A DNA stretch of 57,479 bases, from NCBI GenBank assembly GCA_016789955.1, contig JAEUPB010000077.1, positions 1-57,479 on the forward strand. The letters run 5' to 3'. Below, one piece after another: positions 8,529-15,450 of this stretch; the stretch's first letter is position 1, and every line of letters starts with the position of its first letter. The notes beneath the pieces were generated by a model. That model was not told the origin of the DNA, made no database searches, and saw nothing but the letters and a program-made list of their open reading frames with translations. Both the position numbers and the translations under genes were made by a program. Source of the DNA: Rubrivivax sp. (GTDB taxonomy: Bacteria; Pseudomonadota; Gammaproteobacteria; Burkholderiales; Burkholderiaceae_C).

Positions 8529-9404
8529 TCAGGCGCGCCGCAGCAGCGGTTCGCCCATCTTCAGCCGGTGGCCGGGAGCGATGCCCGGGGCCAGATCGAA
8601 GCCCGGCGGCGCGAACACCAGGATCGTCGAGCCGTGCTCGAACCAGCCCATCTCCTGCCCGCGCTGCAGCGCCGCGTCGCACGGCATCTCGTTCGGGCCC
8701 CTCCAGCGCAGGTGCAGCCGCACGTCCAGCGCGTGCAGCCGGATGCTGGCCACCAGCACCGCGGCCACGGGCACCAGCGCCAGCGGCGTGCCGTCGGCCA
8801 GCGCCAGGCGCAGCACGGCGCGCTCATTGCGGCAGAACAACCGCTCCACGCGCGCCAGCGCGATCGGGTTGACGTTCCAGGTGTCGCCGCTGAGGTAGGT
8901 CACGTGGCCCAGCCGGGCGTCAGCTGGCGCGTGGAAGCGGTGGTACATCGTCGACGTGAGCCGCAGCGTCACGTAGGTGCCGCCCTCGAATGGCGCGGGG
9001 TCCTGGCTGGGCCCGAACAACTCGCGCATCGTGTAGGGCATGCCCTTGGCCTGGAACACCCGGTCCTGCTGCACGGTGCCGAAGGCGCCGACGATGGCGT
9101 CGCACGGGCTCACGAGCACGCGCGGGTCGGGGTCCACCGGCCGGGCGCCCTCGACCAGTTCGCGCGTGAACACCTCGTGCAGGCTGCGCCAGCGCCGCGG
9201 CCGCGCGTCGCCAAGGTCGAGGTCGGCGAAGCGCCGCCACACGGCCAGCGAGAGCCGCGTGAGCCACGGGCTCTCGATGCGGCTCCAGTGTCCCATCAAA
9301 CGCGTCAGCGCGATGCGGGGGATGCGGTTGGTGAGCAGGAAGTTCAGGTCCTCCTGCTGGGCGATGCGGCGCAGCGCGCCGGCTTTCACGAGGGTGTCAA
9401 GCAT
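8529..9404 (-). CDS. psd: phosphatidylserine decarboxylase, variant HGST processing site
   Basis: 291 residues of the single-chain PSD proenzyme family. Conserved points are SPCDAIVG (catalytic Asp), YHRFHAPAD (catalytic His) and GWFEHGST with the self-cleaving serine at residue 259, which becomes the pyruvoyl group. Most bacterial enzymes have LGST at this place; here it is HGST. The enzyme makes phosphatidylethanolamine from phosphatidylserine at the inner membrane. The start at 9404 (MLDTLVKAG) avoids an unconserved proline-rich extension. The gene is convergent with plcP and divergent from the aminotransferase, and a Pho-box-like site overlaps its first codons. Whether it is the housekeeping enzyme or a paralogue cannot be told here. 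Confidence 0.85.
   Translation of the reverse strand: MLDTLVKAGALRRIAQQEDLNFLLTNRIPRIALTRLMGHWSRIESPWLTRLSLAVWRRFADLDLGDARPRRWRSLHEVFTRELVEGARPVDPDPRVLVSPCDAIVGAFGTVQQDRVFQAKGMPYTMRELFGPSQDPAPFEGGTYVTLRLTSTMYHRFHAPADARLGHVTYLSGDTWNVNPIALARVERLFCRNERAVLRLALADGTPLALVPVAAVLVASIRLHALDVRLHLRWRGPNEMPCDAALQRGQEMGWFEHGSTILVFAPPGFDLAPGIAPGHRLKMGEPLLRRA
9383..9400 (+). promoter_or_regulatory. possible Pho box before the aminotransferase, overlapping the psd start
   Basis: CTTTCAC-GAGG-GTGTCAA has the 7-4-7 repeat geometry, with weaker matches than the other boxes. Offsets 11-16 read TAGACC, which lacks the final T seen at the other sites. It lies within codons 2-8 of psd. If PhoB binds here it could activate the aminotransferase and hinder psd at the same time. 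Confidence 0.45.
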
Positions 9405-9448
9405 CTGCGGTAGACCGTCGGGGTTGCATGTTTGCGAGAGGTGGACAG

Positions 9449-11101
9449 ATGGATCAGGGTCTGGCGATGTCGGCCGCGGCACTCGGGCTGCTGGCGTGGG
9501 GCTTGCCGAGGGCGCATCGCCGCGTGCAGCTGTCGCGCGCCAAGCACCGCTCGCTGGCCGGCCATGCGCGGCTGGCGCAGCGCGTCGCCCGCATGATCCC
9601 GGGCTACGCCTACGGCGAGGACCGCTTCTTCGGCGTCGACGGTGCGCCCGACGACGTGCAGCAGCGCCGGCGCGAGGCCTTCCACCGGCTCGCCGAGCGG
9701 CTGCAGCAGCGCAGCCCTCGGGCCATCGCGCTGACCGCGGCGGCGCGCGAGGGACTGTCGGACCTGCAGTTCACCGGGCGCTACCGGGTGCCGTTCCAGT
9801 TCAGCCCGCTGGTGCAGGAGCACCTGAAGATCGGCAGCTTCGTCGCCGAGGCCTCCGGCGTGACGATCAAGGACCTCGACGGCAACGTGTTGCACGACCT
9901 GACCGGCAGCTACGGCGTCAACGTGTTCGGCGTGGACTTCTACAAGGAGTGCATCGACGAAGGCTGGGCCGAGGCCCGCCGCGTCGGGCCCATCCTCGGC
10001 AGCTACCTGCCGTGCGTGGCGTCGAACATCGAGCGGCTGAAGGCGATCTCGGGCCTGGACGAGGTGTCGTTCCACATGAGCGGCACCGAGGCCGTCATGC
10101 AGGCGGTGCGGCTGGCGCGCTACCACACGGGCCGCCGGCACGTGGTGCGCTTCGCCGGCGCCTACCACGGCTGGTGGGAGGACGTGCAGCCCGGACCCGG
10201 CAACCCGGTGCCGCCGCGCGAGACCTACACGCTGAAGGACATGGACGACCGCACGCTGGACGTGCTGCGCACGCGCCGCGACATCGCCTGCGTGCTCGTC
10301 AACCCGCTGCAGGCCCTGCACCCGAACATCAGCGCGCCGGGCGACTCCGCGCTCGTGGACAGCAGCCGCCGAGCCGGCATCGACCGCGTCGCCTACGGCC
10401 GCTGGCTGCGCGCGCTGCGCGACGTGTGCGACGAGCGCGGCATCGTGCTGATCCTCGACGAGATCTTCGTCGGCTTCCGCATCGCGCGCGGCGGCGCGCA
10501 GGAGTACTTCGGCGTGAAGGCCGACATGGTGACCTACGGCAAGACGGTGGCCGGCGGGCTGCCGGTGGGCGTGGTGTGCGGCCGGCGCGAGCTGATGAAG
10601 CGCTACCGCGAGCACCGCCCCGCCGACATCTGCTTCGCGCGCGGCACCTTCAACGCGCACCCGGCGGTGATGGCGTCGATGCACGCCTTCCTGCAGCGGC
10701 TGGAGCGCCCGTACGTGCGCGAGCTGTACCAAGGCCTCGACGCGCGCTGGGACGCGCGCGCCGGGCGCTTCAACGCCGCGCTCGCCGAGGCCGGCGTGCC
10801 GCTGCGCGTCGCGCACCTGTCCAGCATCTGGACGGTGCTGTTCGACGTGCCGTCGCGCTACAACTGGATGCTGCAGTTCTACCTCCGTGCGCATGGCCTG
10901 GCGCTGTCGTGGGTGGGCAGCGGCCGCATCGTCTTCAGCCTCAACTACACCGACGACGACATGGACGCGGTGCTGCGCAAGTTCATCGCCGCGGGACAGG
11001 AGATGCAGGCCGACGGCTGGTGGTGGCACGACGCGGCGGCTTCCAACCGATCGATCCGCCGCGGCCTGCTGAAGGAGATGCTGCTGCGCCGCCTGGGCTG
11101 A
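9449..11101 (+). CDS. PLP-dependent class III aminotransferase, glutamate-1-semialdehyde aminotransferase-like, function unknown
   Basis: 550 residues, about 120 longer than HemL. The extra part is an N-terminal region of about 110 residues that begins with a short hydrophobic segment (8-20). The catalytic core is intact: SGTEAVMQA (211-219) for the phosphate, AYHGWWED (238-245), LILDEIF with Asp337 pairing the PLP nitrogen, and Lys365 in VTYGKTVAGGLPVG forming the Schiff base. The start at 9449 has AGAGGTGGAC just upstream; an ATG at 9428 is possible. HemL itself is unlikely given the length and the lipid-gene surroundings. A role in making an amino-containing head group or sugar during phosphate starvation is a guess from context. 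Confidence 0.8.
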   Translation: MDQGLAMSAAALGLLAWGLPRAHRRVQLSRAKHRSLAGHARLAQRVARMIPGYAYGEDRFFGVDGAPDDVQQRRREAFHRLAERLQQRSPRAIALTAAAREGLSDLQFTGRYRVPFQFSPLVQEHLKIGSFVAEASGVTIKDLDGNVLHDLTGSYGVNVFGVDFYKECIDEGWAEARRVGPILGSYLPCVASNIERLKAISGLDEVSFHMSGTEAVMQAVRLARYHTGRRHVVRFAGAYHGWWEDVQPGPGNPVPPRETYTLKDMDDRTLDVLRTRRDIACVLVNPLQALHPNISAPGDSALVDSSRRAGIDRVAYGRWLRALRDVCDERGIVLILDEIFVGFRIARGGAQEYFGVKADMVTYGKTVAGGLPVGVVCGRRELMKRYREHRPADICFARGTFNAHPAVMASMHAFLQRLERPYVRELYQGLDARWDARAGRFNAALAEAGVPLRVAHLSSIWTVLFDVPSRYNWMLQFYLRAHGLALSWVGSGRIVFSLNYTDDDMDAVLRKFIAAGQEMQADGWWWHDAAASNRSIRRGLLKEMLLRRLG

Positions 11102-11114
11102 GCATCGCCCCTGG

Positions 11115-11139
11115 GCGGCGCCGCGTGCTGCGGCGCCGC
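11115..11139. terminator. GC-only hairpin between convergent genes
   Basis: Two copies of GCGGCGCCGC flank the 5-base loop GTGCT, giving a perfect 10-bp stem between the aminotransferase stop and the Mpo1-like stop. There is no T tract on either side, so a bidirectional transcription barrier is only probable. Confidence 0.45.
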
Positions 11140-11149
11140 GGCGTGCCGA

Positions 11150-11758
11150 TCAGCGGCGTTGCACGTGGTGCATCGGGTCCAGCCGTTCGCCGCGCAGCAG
11201 CGCCAGCGGGGCCTTGTGGTACAGGATGATGTCGTGCACGGGGTCGGTGAGGATCTTGCCGAGCCAGGCCAGCGCCGGCACCGCGCCGTCGCGCAGCCAC
11301 AGCTGACCGACGCGGAACGCGAGGCCCGACACGCCCAGTGCCAGCCACGCGATGCCGGTGTCGTGCACGAAGCCGGGCAGGTCCCGCGCGGGCTCGATCA
11401 AGCCGCCCAGCGACGGCGACAGCCACAGGACGAGCGGGATGCCGGCCCACACGGACAGCAGCACGATCTTGCGCTGGATGTTGTAGCCGACCTTCACCTC
11501 CTCCTTGTACTCGTCGCTCACGCCGTTGACGTGGTCGTAGCCGCGCGGCTCGAAGAAGAAGTGGCCGGCCTGCCGCGTCGTCATCGACACGCACCAGCCG
11601 ACGATGGCCGCGATCGCCGGATCGACGAACAGCAGCGCGTAGGCCACGAGGAAGCTGATCGCGCTGATCAGGTGCAGCGTCTGGTTGATGCGGCTCTGGT
11701 GGTAGTAGCGGTGGTCGTCCCAGCGCTGCGTGCTCAGGGTCTCGAGGTATCGGTTCAC
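11150..11758 (-). CDS. Mpo1/DUF962-like multi-pass membrane protein
   Basis: 202 residues with about four hydrophobic segments. The N-terminal YHQSRINQTLH and TRQAGHFFFEPRGYD resemble the conserved His-containing blocks of the Mpo1 (DUF962) family; yeast Mpo1 is an Fe-dependent dioxygenase acting in alpha-oxidation of 2-hydroxy fatty acids. Similarity is judged by motif only. GTG start at 11758 with GAGAGGA upstream at correct spacing. It has its own Pho box at 11813-11830 and is divergent from the glycosyltransferase, so it probably acts on membrane lipids during phosphate limitation. Other readings, such as a fatty-acid-hydroxylase-like protein, are possible. Confidence 0.68.
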   Translation of the reverse strand: MNRYLETLSTQRWDDHRYYHQSRINQTLHLISAISFLVAYALLFVDPAIAAIVGWCVSMTTRQAGHFFFEPRGYDHVNGVSDEYKEEVKVGYNIQRKIVLLSVWAGIPLVLWLSPSLGGLIEPARDLPGFVHDTGIAWLALGVSGLAFRVGQLWLRDGAVPALAWLGKILTDPVHDIILYHKAPLALLRGERLDPMHHVQRR

Positions 11759-11812
11759 GGACGGTCCTCTCTCGGGGTGGGGAAGCGCATGACGCGATCG
11801 TGTCGGTGATGC

Positions 11813-11830
11813 ATGAAAGTGCCGTGACGG
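11813..11830 (-). promoter_or_regulatory. Pho box upstream of the Mpo1-like gene
   Basis: Minus strand: CCGTCAC-GGCA-CTTTCAT, 7-4-7 repeats. The hexamer CACGAT is at offsets 11-16, fitting a -10 element. The GTG start is 54 bases beyond the box and has a Shine-Dalgarno sequence, so this transcript should have a leader of about 30 bases. Confidence 0.68.
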
Positions 11831-11833
11831 CGG

Positions 11834-11851
11834 CTGTCATCGCTTTGTCGA
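11834..11851 (+). promoter_or_regulatory. Pho box upstream of the GT4 glycosyltransferase
   Basis: CTGTCAT-CGCT-TTGTCGA; the first repeat is a perfect consensus match. GACGAT occupies offsets 11-16 and the ATG at 11876 follows 8 bases later, the same layout as for plcP. The box lies only 3 bases from the oppositely oriented box of the Mpo1-like gene. Confidence 0.72.
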
Positions 11852-11875
11852 ACAGCGCGACGACGATGGCGGGCC

Positions 11876-13120
11876 ATGCACACCCTCGACGCCCCTGCCG
11901 ACCTCCAGATCGACGAGATCCCGGCGCGCCGCCGGTCCCTGCGCGTGGCCTACGTGACGGAGACCTACCCGCCGGAAGTGAACGGCGTGGCCACCACGAC
12001 GGCGAAGTTCGTCGAGGGGCTGCACCGGCGGCAGCACGACGTGCAGCTGGTGCGGCCGCGCCAGACGCGCGCCGACGAAGCCGGCGCCGGGCCGCGGCTG
12101 CACGAGGTGCTGATGCGCGGGCTGCCGATCCCGAACTACCCGCACCTGCGCATGGGCGTGCCGTCCAAGCGCGCGCTGGTGAAGCTGTGGTCGCTGCGCC
12201 GACCGGACGTGGTGCACGTCGCCACCGAAGGACCCCTCGGCTGGTCGGCGCTGCAGGCCGCCACGCACCTGCGGGTCCCCGTGACGTCGGACTTCCGCAC
12301 CAACTTCCATGCGTACAGCCGGCACTACGGCATCGGCTGGCTGCACCGGCCCATCATGGCCTACCTGCGCAAGTTCCATAACCGCTGCGCCTGCACGATG
12401 GTCCCCACCGAGACGCTCAAGCGCGAGCTCGAGCGGGCGGGCTTCGAGCGGCTGCAGGTGGTGCAGCGCGGCGTGGACACCGACCGCTACGGTCCCACGC
12501 GACGCAGCGACGAGCTGCGCCGCGGTTGGGGTGCAGGCCCCGACGACGTGGTGGTCGGGATCGTTGGGCGGCTGGCGGCGGAGAAGAACCTCGGTCTGGT
12601 GGTCGACGCGTTCCGCGAGATTCGCCGCACCGTGGCCGCGGCGCGGCTGGTGTTCATCGGCGACGGGCCGCTGCGGGCCGATCTACAGGCCGGCTGCGCC
12701 GACGCCGTGTTCACGGGCAACCGCAGCGGCCTCGACCTGGCTGCGCACTACGCGTCGCTGGACCTGTTCCTGTTCCCGAGCCTCACCGAGACCTTCGGCA
12801 ACGTCACGGTGGAGGCGCTGGCCAGCGGCCTGCCCGTGGTGGCCTACGACCACGCGGCCGCCGGGCAGCTGATCCGCTCGGGCACCAACGGGCTGCTGTG
12901 TACGCCTGGCGACACGGCCGGGTTCATCGAGGCCGCCATCGAGCTCGCGGAGCGGGCCCCGTTGCGGGCCGCGATCGCGGCGCAGGCCCGCGCGACGGCC
13001 CTCGGGCTCGGATGGGACGCCGTGGTCGCGCGCTTCGAGCAGCACCTGGCCGACGCCACGGCCCAGGCCTTGCCGGCGCGCCCCCTCTACGCGCTGCGGC
13101 GCACCCGCCCGGCGGCCTGA
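11876..13120 (+). CDS. GT4-family glycosyltransferase, probable lipid glycosyltransferase of phosphate-starvation remodelling
   Basis: 414 residues with two Rossmann-like domains. The N-terminal acceptor domain starts VAYVTETYPPEVNGVATT, the nucleotide-sugar domain has GIVGRLAAEKN, and PSLTETFGNVTVEALASGLPVV supplies the E-x7-E motif of retaining GT4 enzymes. GT4 relatives near plcP genes (Agt, SqdX-like, MgtA-like) glycosylate diacylglycerol to make phosphorus-free glycolipids. Here the gene is about 3.4 kb from plcP but carries a near-identical Pho promoter. The sugar donor and product are unknown. There is no Shine-Dalgarno sequence, and the Pho box ends 24 bases before the ATG, so leaderless translation is likely. 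Confidence 0.82.
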   Translation: MHTLDAPADLQIDEIPARRRSLRVAYVTETYPPEVNGVATTTAKFVEGLHRRQHDVQLVRPRQTRADEAGAGPRLHEVLMRGLPIPNYPHLRMGVPSKRALVKLWSLRRPDVVHVATEGPLGWSALQAATHLRVPVTSDFRTNFHAYSRHYGIGWLHRPIMAYLRKFHNRCACTMVPTETLKRELERAGFERLQVVQRGVDTDRYGPTRRSDELRRGWGAGPDDVVVGIVGRLAAEKNLGLVVDAFREIRRTVAAARLVFIGDGPLRADLQAGCADAVFTGNRSGLDLAAHYASLDLFLFPSLTETFGNVTVEALASGLPVVAYDHAAAGQLIRSGTNGLLCTPGDTAGFIEAAIELAERAPLRAAIAAQARATALGLGWDAVVARFEQHLADATAQALPARPLYALRRTRPAA

Positions 13121-13187
13121 CGAGCCGTCGATGAAAAGCTGATGCTCACACCGGAGACGCGCTGCTGGCCATGGCTGCCGTCGTCGT

Positions 13188-13994
13188 TCAGCCGCGCTCC
13201 CGGGCCGGTGCGGGCATGATGCTCCACCGCGTGTGCACCAGCGCCAAGCTCAGCCACACGGCGCCGCTGAAGTAGAGCGTCATCCACAGCCATTCGCTCT
13301 GCCAGTCGGCCCATCGGTGCGAGACGACGCGCCGCGAGGCGGCGTCGACGATGCCGGTCAGCACGTCGATCGGCACATGCCCGCGGGCGACCTCCGCCGC
13401 GTGGCGGGCCCAGTACATCGGCACGTCCACGCCGATCATGTAGACCACGTACCCGAGCGCGACCAGGGCGGCGCCGGCGAGCAACGGGCGCCTCGCGGGC
13501 GCCACCTGTTCGCGCGACCGGCCCAGCGCCACGGCGAAGACGAGCGCCGCCACCGCCCACAGCGACTCCTCGAGCGCATGCCCGAGGTTGCCGGTGGTGA
13601 GCACCGCGTGCCACGAGCAGACTTCGGCCACGACGATCAGCGGCAGGATCGCCCTCGCGGACGAGGTCGCGCCGAGCGTGCGCAGCAGCAGCGCCCACTG
13701 CGCCGCGAAGCACAGTTCGGCGATGGTGGCCACGCTGCGCCCGACGAGGATGCTGGACGTCCAGCCGTCCGCCACGACCAACCTCGGCACGTCGTAGACC
13801 GGAAACCACGAGCGCCACGCGCAGCCGAAGACGTAGCCGGCCGAGAGCCACAGGTGCAGGCGACGGAACTCCGTGTCCGCCCGTGTGCCCGGCCCGTTGC
13901 GGAGCAGCCGCAGCGCGGAGGCACCCCACAGCGAGACGTTGAGGATCGCCAGCCCCGCCAGGGCCGACGTCCACCATTGCAGTTCGTCACTCAC
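13188..13994 (-). CDS. hypothetical multi-pass membrane protein
   Basis: 268 residues with roughly seven hydrophobic segments spread over the whole length, short charged loops and no export signal beyond the first membrane segment. I do not recognise the family. GTG start at 13994. It lies 24 bases downstream of the small ribbon-helix-helix-like gene on the same strand, so the two may be cotranscribed, and it ends facing the glycosyltransferase. Nothing visible suggests catalysis. Confidence 0.6.
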   Translation of the reverse strand: MSDELQWWTSALAGLAILNVSLWGASALRLLRNGPGTRADTEFRRLHLWLSAGYVFGCAWRSWFPVYDVPRLVVADGWTSSILVGRSVATIAELCFAAQWALLLRTLGATSSARAILPLIVVAEVCSWHAVLTTGNLGHALEESLWAVAALVFAVALGRSREQVAPARRPLLAGAALVALGYVVYMIGVDVPMYWARHAAEVARGHVPIDVLTGIVDAASRRVVSHRWADWQSEWLWMTLYFSGAVWLSLALVHTRWSIMPAPARERG

Positions 13995-14018
13995 GGCCCT
14001 GCCCTCCGGCGTGCGGCT

Positions 14019-14405
14019 TCAGTGGCCCTTGCGCGGACGGCCGGTCTTGATCGCCTGCAGTCGGCCGAGGGCCTCCATCAAGGCCGCGTCATCCTGTCGG
14101 GCCAGCAGTTGCAGCCCCGCGCGCAGGATCTCGCTCTTCTTGGTCTCGCGTCCCGCCTTCACGGCGCGGGCCTTCAGCGCGGCGATCAGCCCGAAGTCCG
14201 ACTCCGGCATCGTGAAACCGTCGCGGACGAGCTTGGGTTTCTTGACGGCGCGGGGCGCCTCGGCGCCTGTGCCAGCGCCGGCAGCCGGGGCCACCGGGGC
14301 AGCAATCGCCCCCTTTGCGGAAGACGGCGACCTGGTCGGCACCGCTGCTGGAGTGCGGCGACGCGCAGGCGTCGATCGGCTGGGTGTCTGTCGGACGGTG
14401 GCCAT
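14019..14405 (-). CDS. small protein with Ala/Pro-rich N-terminus and ribbon-helix-helix-like C-terminus
   Basis: 128 residues. Residues 1-55 are low-complexity and Ala/Pro/Arg-rich; from about 58 on, the sequence KLVRDGFTMPESDFGLIAALKA then KKSEILRAGLQLL has the beta strand plus two-helix pattern of ribbon-helix-helix DNA-binding proteins. Proteins of this type are common, uncharacterised, in Burkholderiales. The AT-rich palindrome just upstream could be its own operator. Function as an autoregulated DNA-binding protein is inference. Confidence 0.6.
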   Translation of the reverse strand: MATVRQTPSRSTPARRRTPAAVPTRSPSSAKGAIAAPVAPAAGAGTGAEAPRAVKKPKLVRDGFTMPESDFGLIAALKARAVKAGRETKKSEILRAGLQLLARQDDAALMEALGRLQAIKTGRPRKGH

Positions 14406-14414
14406 GGAGTCTTT

Positions 14415-14442
14415 CGTATAAACGGTTAAAACAGTTTATACG
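14415..14442. promoter_or_regulatory. AT-rich perfect palindrome, possible operator/promoter
   Basis: CGTATAAAC and GTTTATACG are perfect 9-bp inverted repeats separated by 10 bases (GGTTAAAACA). The island of A/T is conspicuous in this GC-rich region and contains TATAAA-type -10 candidates on both strands. It starts 10 bases upstream of the ribbon-helix-helix-like gene. Confidence 0.6.
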
Positions 14443-14519
14443 CGATGGAATCCAAAGGTCAAGGAAGGATCCCCCCGGCAAGCGGCCAGGTCTGCCGTCG
14501 CCGGTCCTGGTTGAACGAG

Positions 14520-14978
14520 TCAGGCCGCGCTCGAAGCTTCGCTCAGGCCCTTGAGCAGGTCGAGCGCCTTGGGCCACGCCTGGTTCATGTGCTCTTCCCA
14601 CTCGGCGGCCACGTCCTGATCCACGACCATCCGCGTGCCTTCCGGCACGGCGAGGAGCGTGTAGTTCTCGTAGGCGGGGGCCCAGGCGCGAACCGCGTCA
14701 CTCGTGGTGTCTTCGGTGCCATTGGCGACGAAGCCCAGGTGACGGATCGACATGAATGCCTCCTTCCGGCTCTCGGCGATCTCCGCGACCACGCCGTCGC
14801 CGCTCGGGGAGAGGAAGCGGATCCTGGATCCCTGTTCCCAGGAGCCTTCGAAGCGCGAGCCTTCCGCGAATGCCGAAGTCCAGTGCTCGTAGCTTTCAGG
14901 GGAAGTGATGTGTCGCCAGACGACGGCGGCCGGCGCGTTGATCGTGGTGCTGAACTGGAGGTGCTTGACGGACGACAT
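14520..14978 (-). CDS. SRPBCC (START/AHSA1-like) domain protein
   Basis: 152 residues covering one SRPBCC helix-grip domain: the N-terminal FSTTINAPAAVVWRHITSPESY, a central strand region and the C-terminal long helix ending in LLKGL. Such proteins bind hydrophobic ligands; this subgroup is uncharacterised. The start at 14978 gives a complete domain. A TfoX-like gene lies 62 bases upstream on the same strand. Confidence 0.75.
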   Translation of the reverse strand: MSSVKHLQFSTTINAPAAVVWRHITSPESYEHWTSAFAEGSRFEGSWEQGSRIRFLSPSGDGVVAEIAESRKEAFMSIRHLGFVANGTEDTTSDAVRAWAPAYENYTLLAVPEGTRMVVDQDVAAEWEEHMNQAWPKALDLLKGLSEASSAA

Positions 14979-15040
14979 GCGGGATCCTGCAGAGTCTGTG
15001 GATGTTCGGCCGGCCAGGCCACGCGCTAGGCACCGGCACG

Positions 15041-15397
15041 CTAGCGTAGCGCCTTCGGGGTCTTGGTCTTGGCCTTCGCCGCGGGCTTGGGCTTGGGCAT
15101 GGGAAGGGCCGCCTCGGTCGCTTCCAGTGCAGCGCGAAGCAGCGACGGCGACTCCAGCTCTTCCTGGAGCAGGAAGTAGTTCTTGGAACCCGGATACGCG
15201 GGCGCCTCGGTCGGTGAGCCCAGGAGGGCCCTGCCCTCTTCGGTGGGCTTCAGGAAGAGCTTGTTGTCGCACACGAACGCCACGACCTTGGCATCGAGGT
15301 AGAGCGCGTACTCCCCGAACATGCGCTTGCAGGTCAGGCGGGAGCCCAGCCCGCTCTGGTCGGCGATGAACGTCACAGTCTCGATGTCGGATGCCAT
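15041..15397 (-). CDS. TfoX N-terminal-domain protein
   Basis: 118 residues matching the TfoX/Sxy N-terminal domain: TCKRMFGEYALYLDAKVVAFVCDNKLFLKPT is the characteristic block (residues about 22-53), and YPGSKNYFLL follows. The C-terminal 20 residues are Lys/Ala/Pro-rich. There is no TfoX C-terminal domain, so a role in competence regulation should not be assumed. Often found as a free-standing small protein in proteobacteria. Confidence 0.8.
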   Translation of the reverse strand: MASDIETVTFIADQSGLGSRLTCKRMFGEYALYLDAKVVAFVCDNKLFLKPTEEGRALLGSPTEAPAYPGSKNYFLLQEELESPSLLRAALEATEAALPMPKPKPAAKAKTKTPKALR

Positions 15398-15450
15398 GCG
15401 GGTAATCTATCCTCGTCGACCATGTCGGCCCAGCATCATCAACTCCAGCC

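Noticed and set aside
9449-11101. hemL (glutamate-1-semialdehyde aminomutase)
   Set aside because: The active-site motifs are shared with all class III aminotransferases, the protein is about 120 residues too long, and the context is lipid and phosphate genes.
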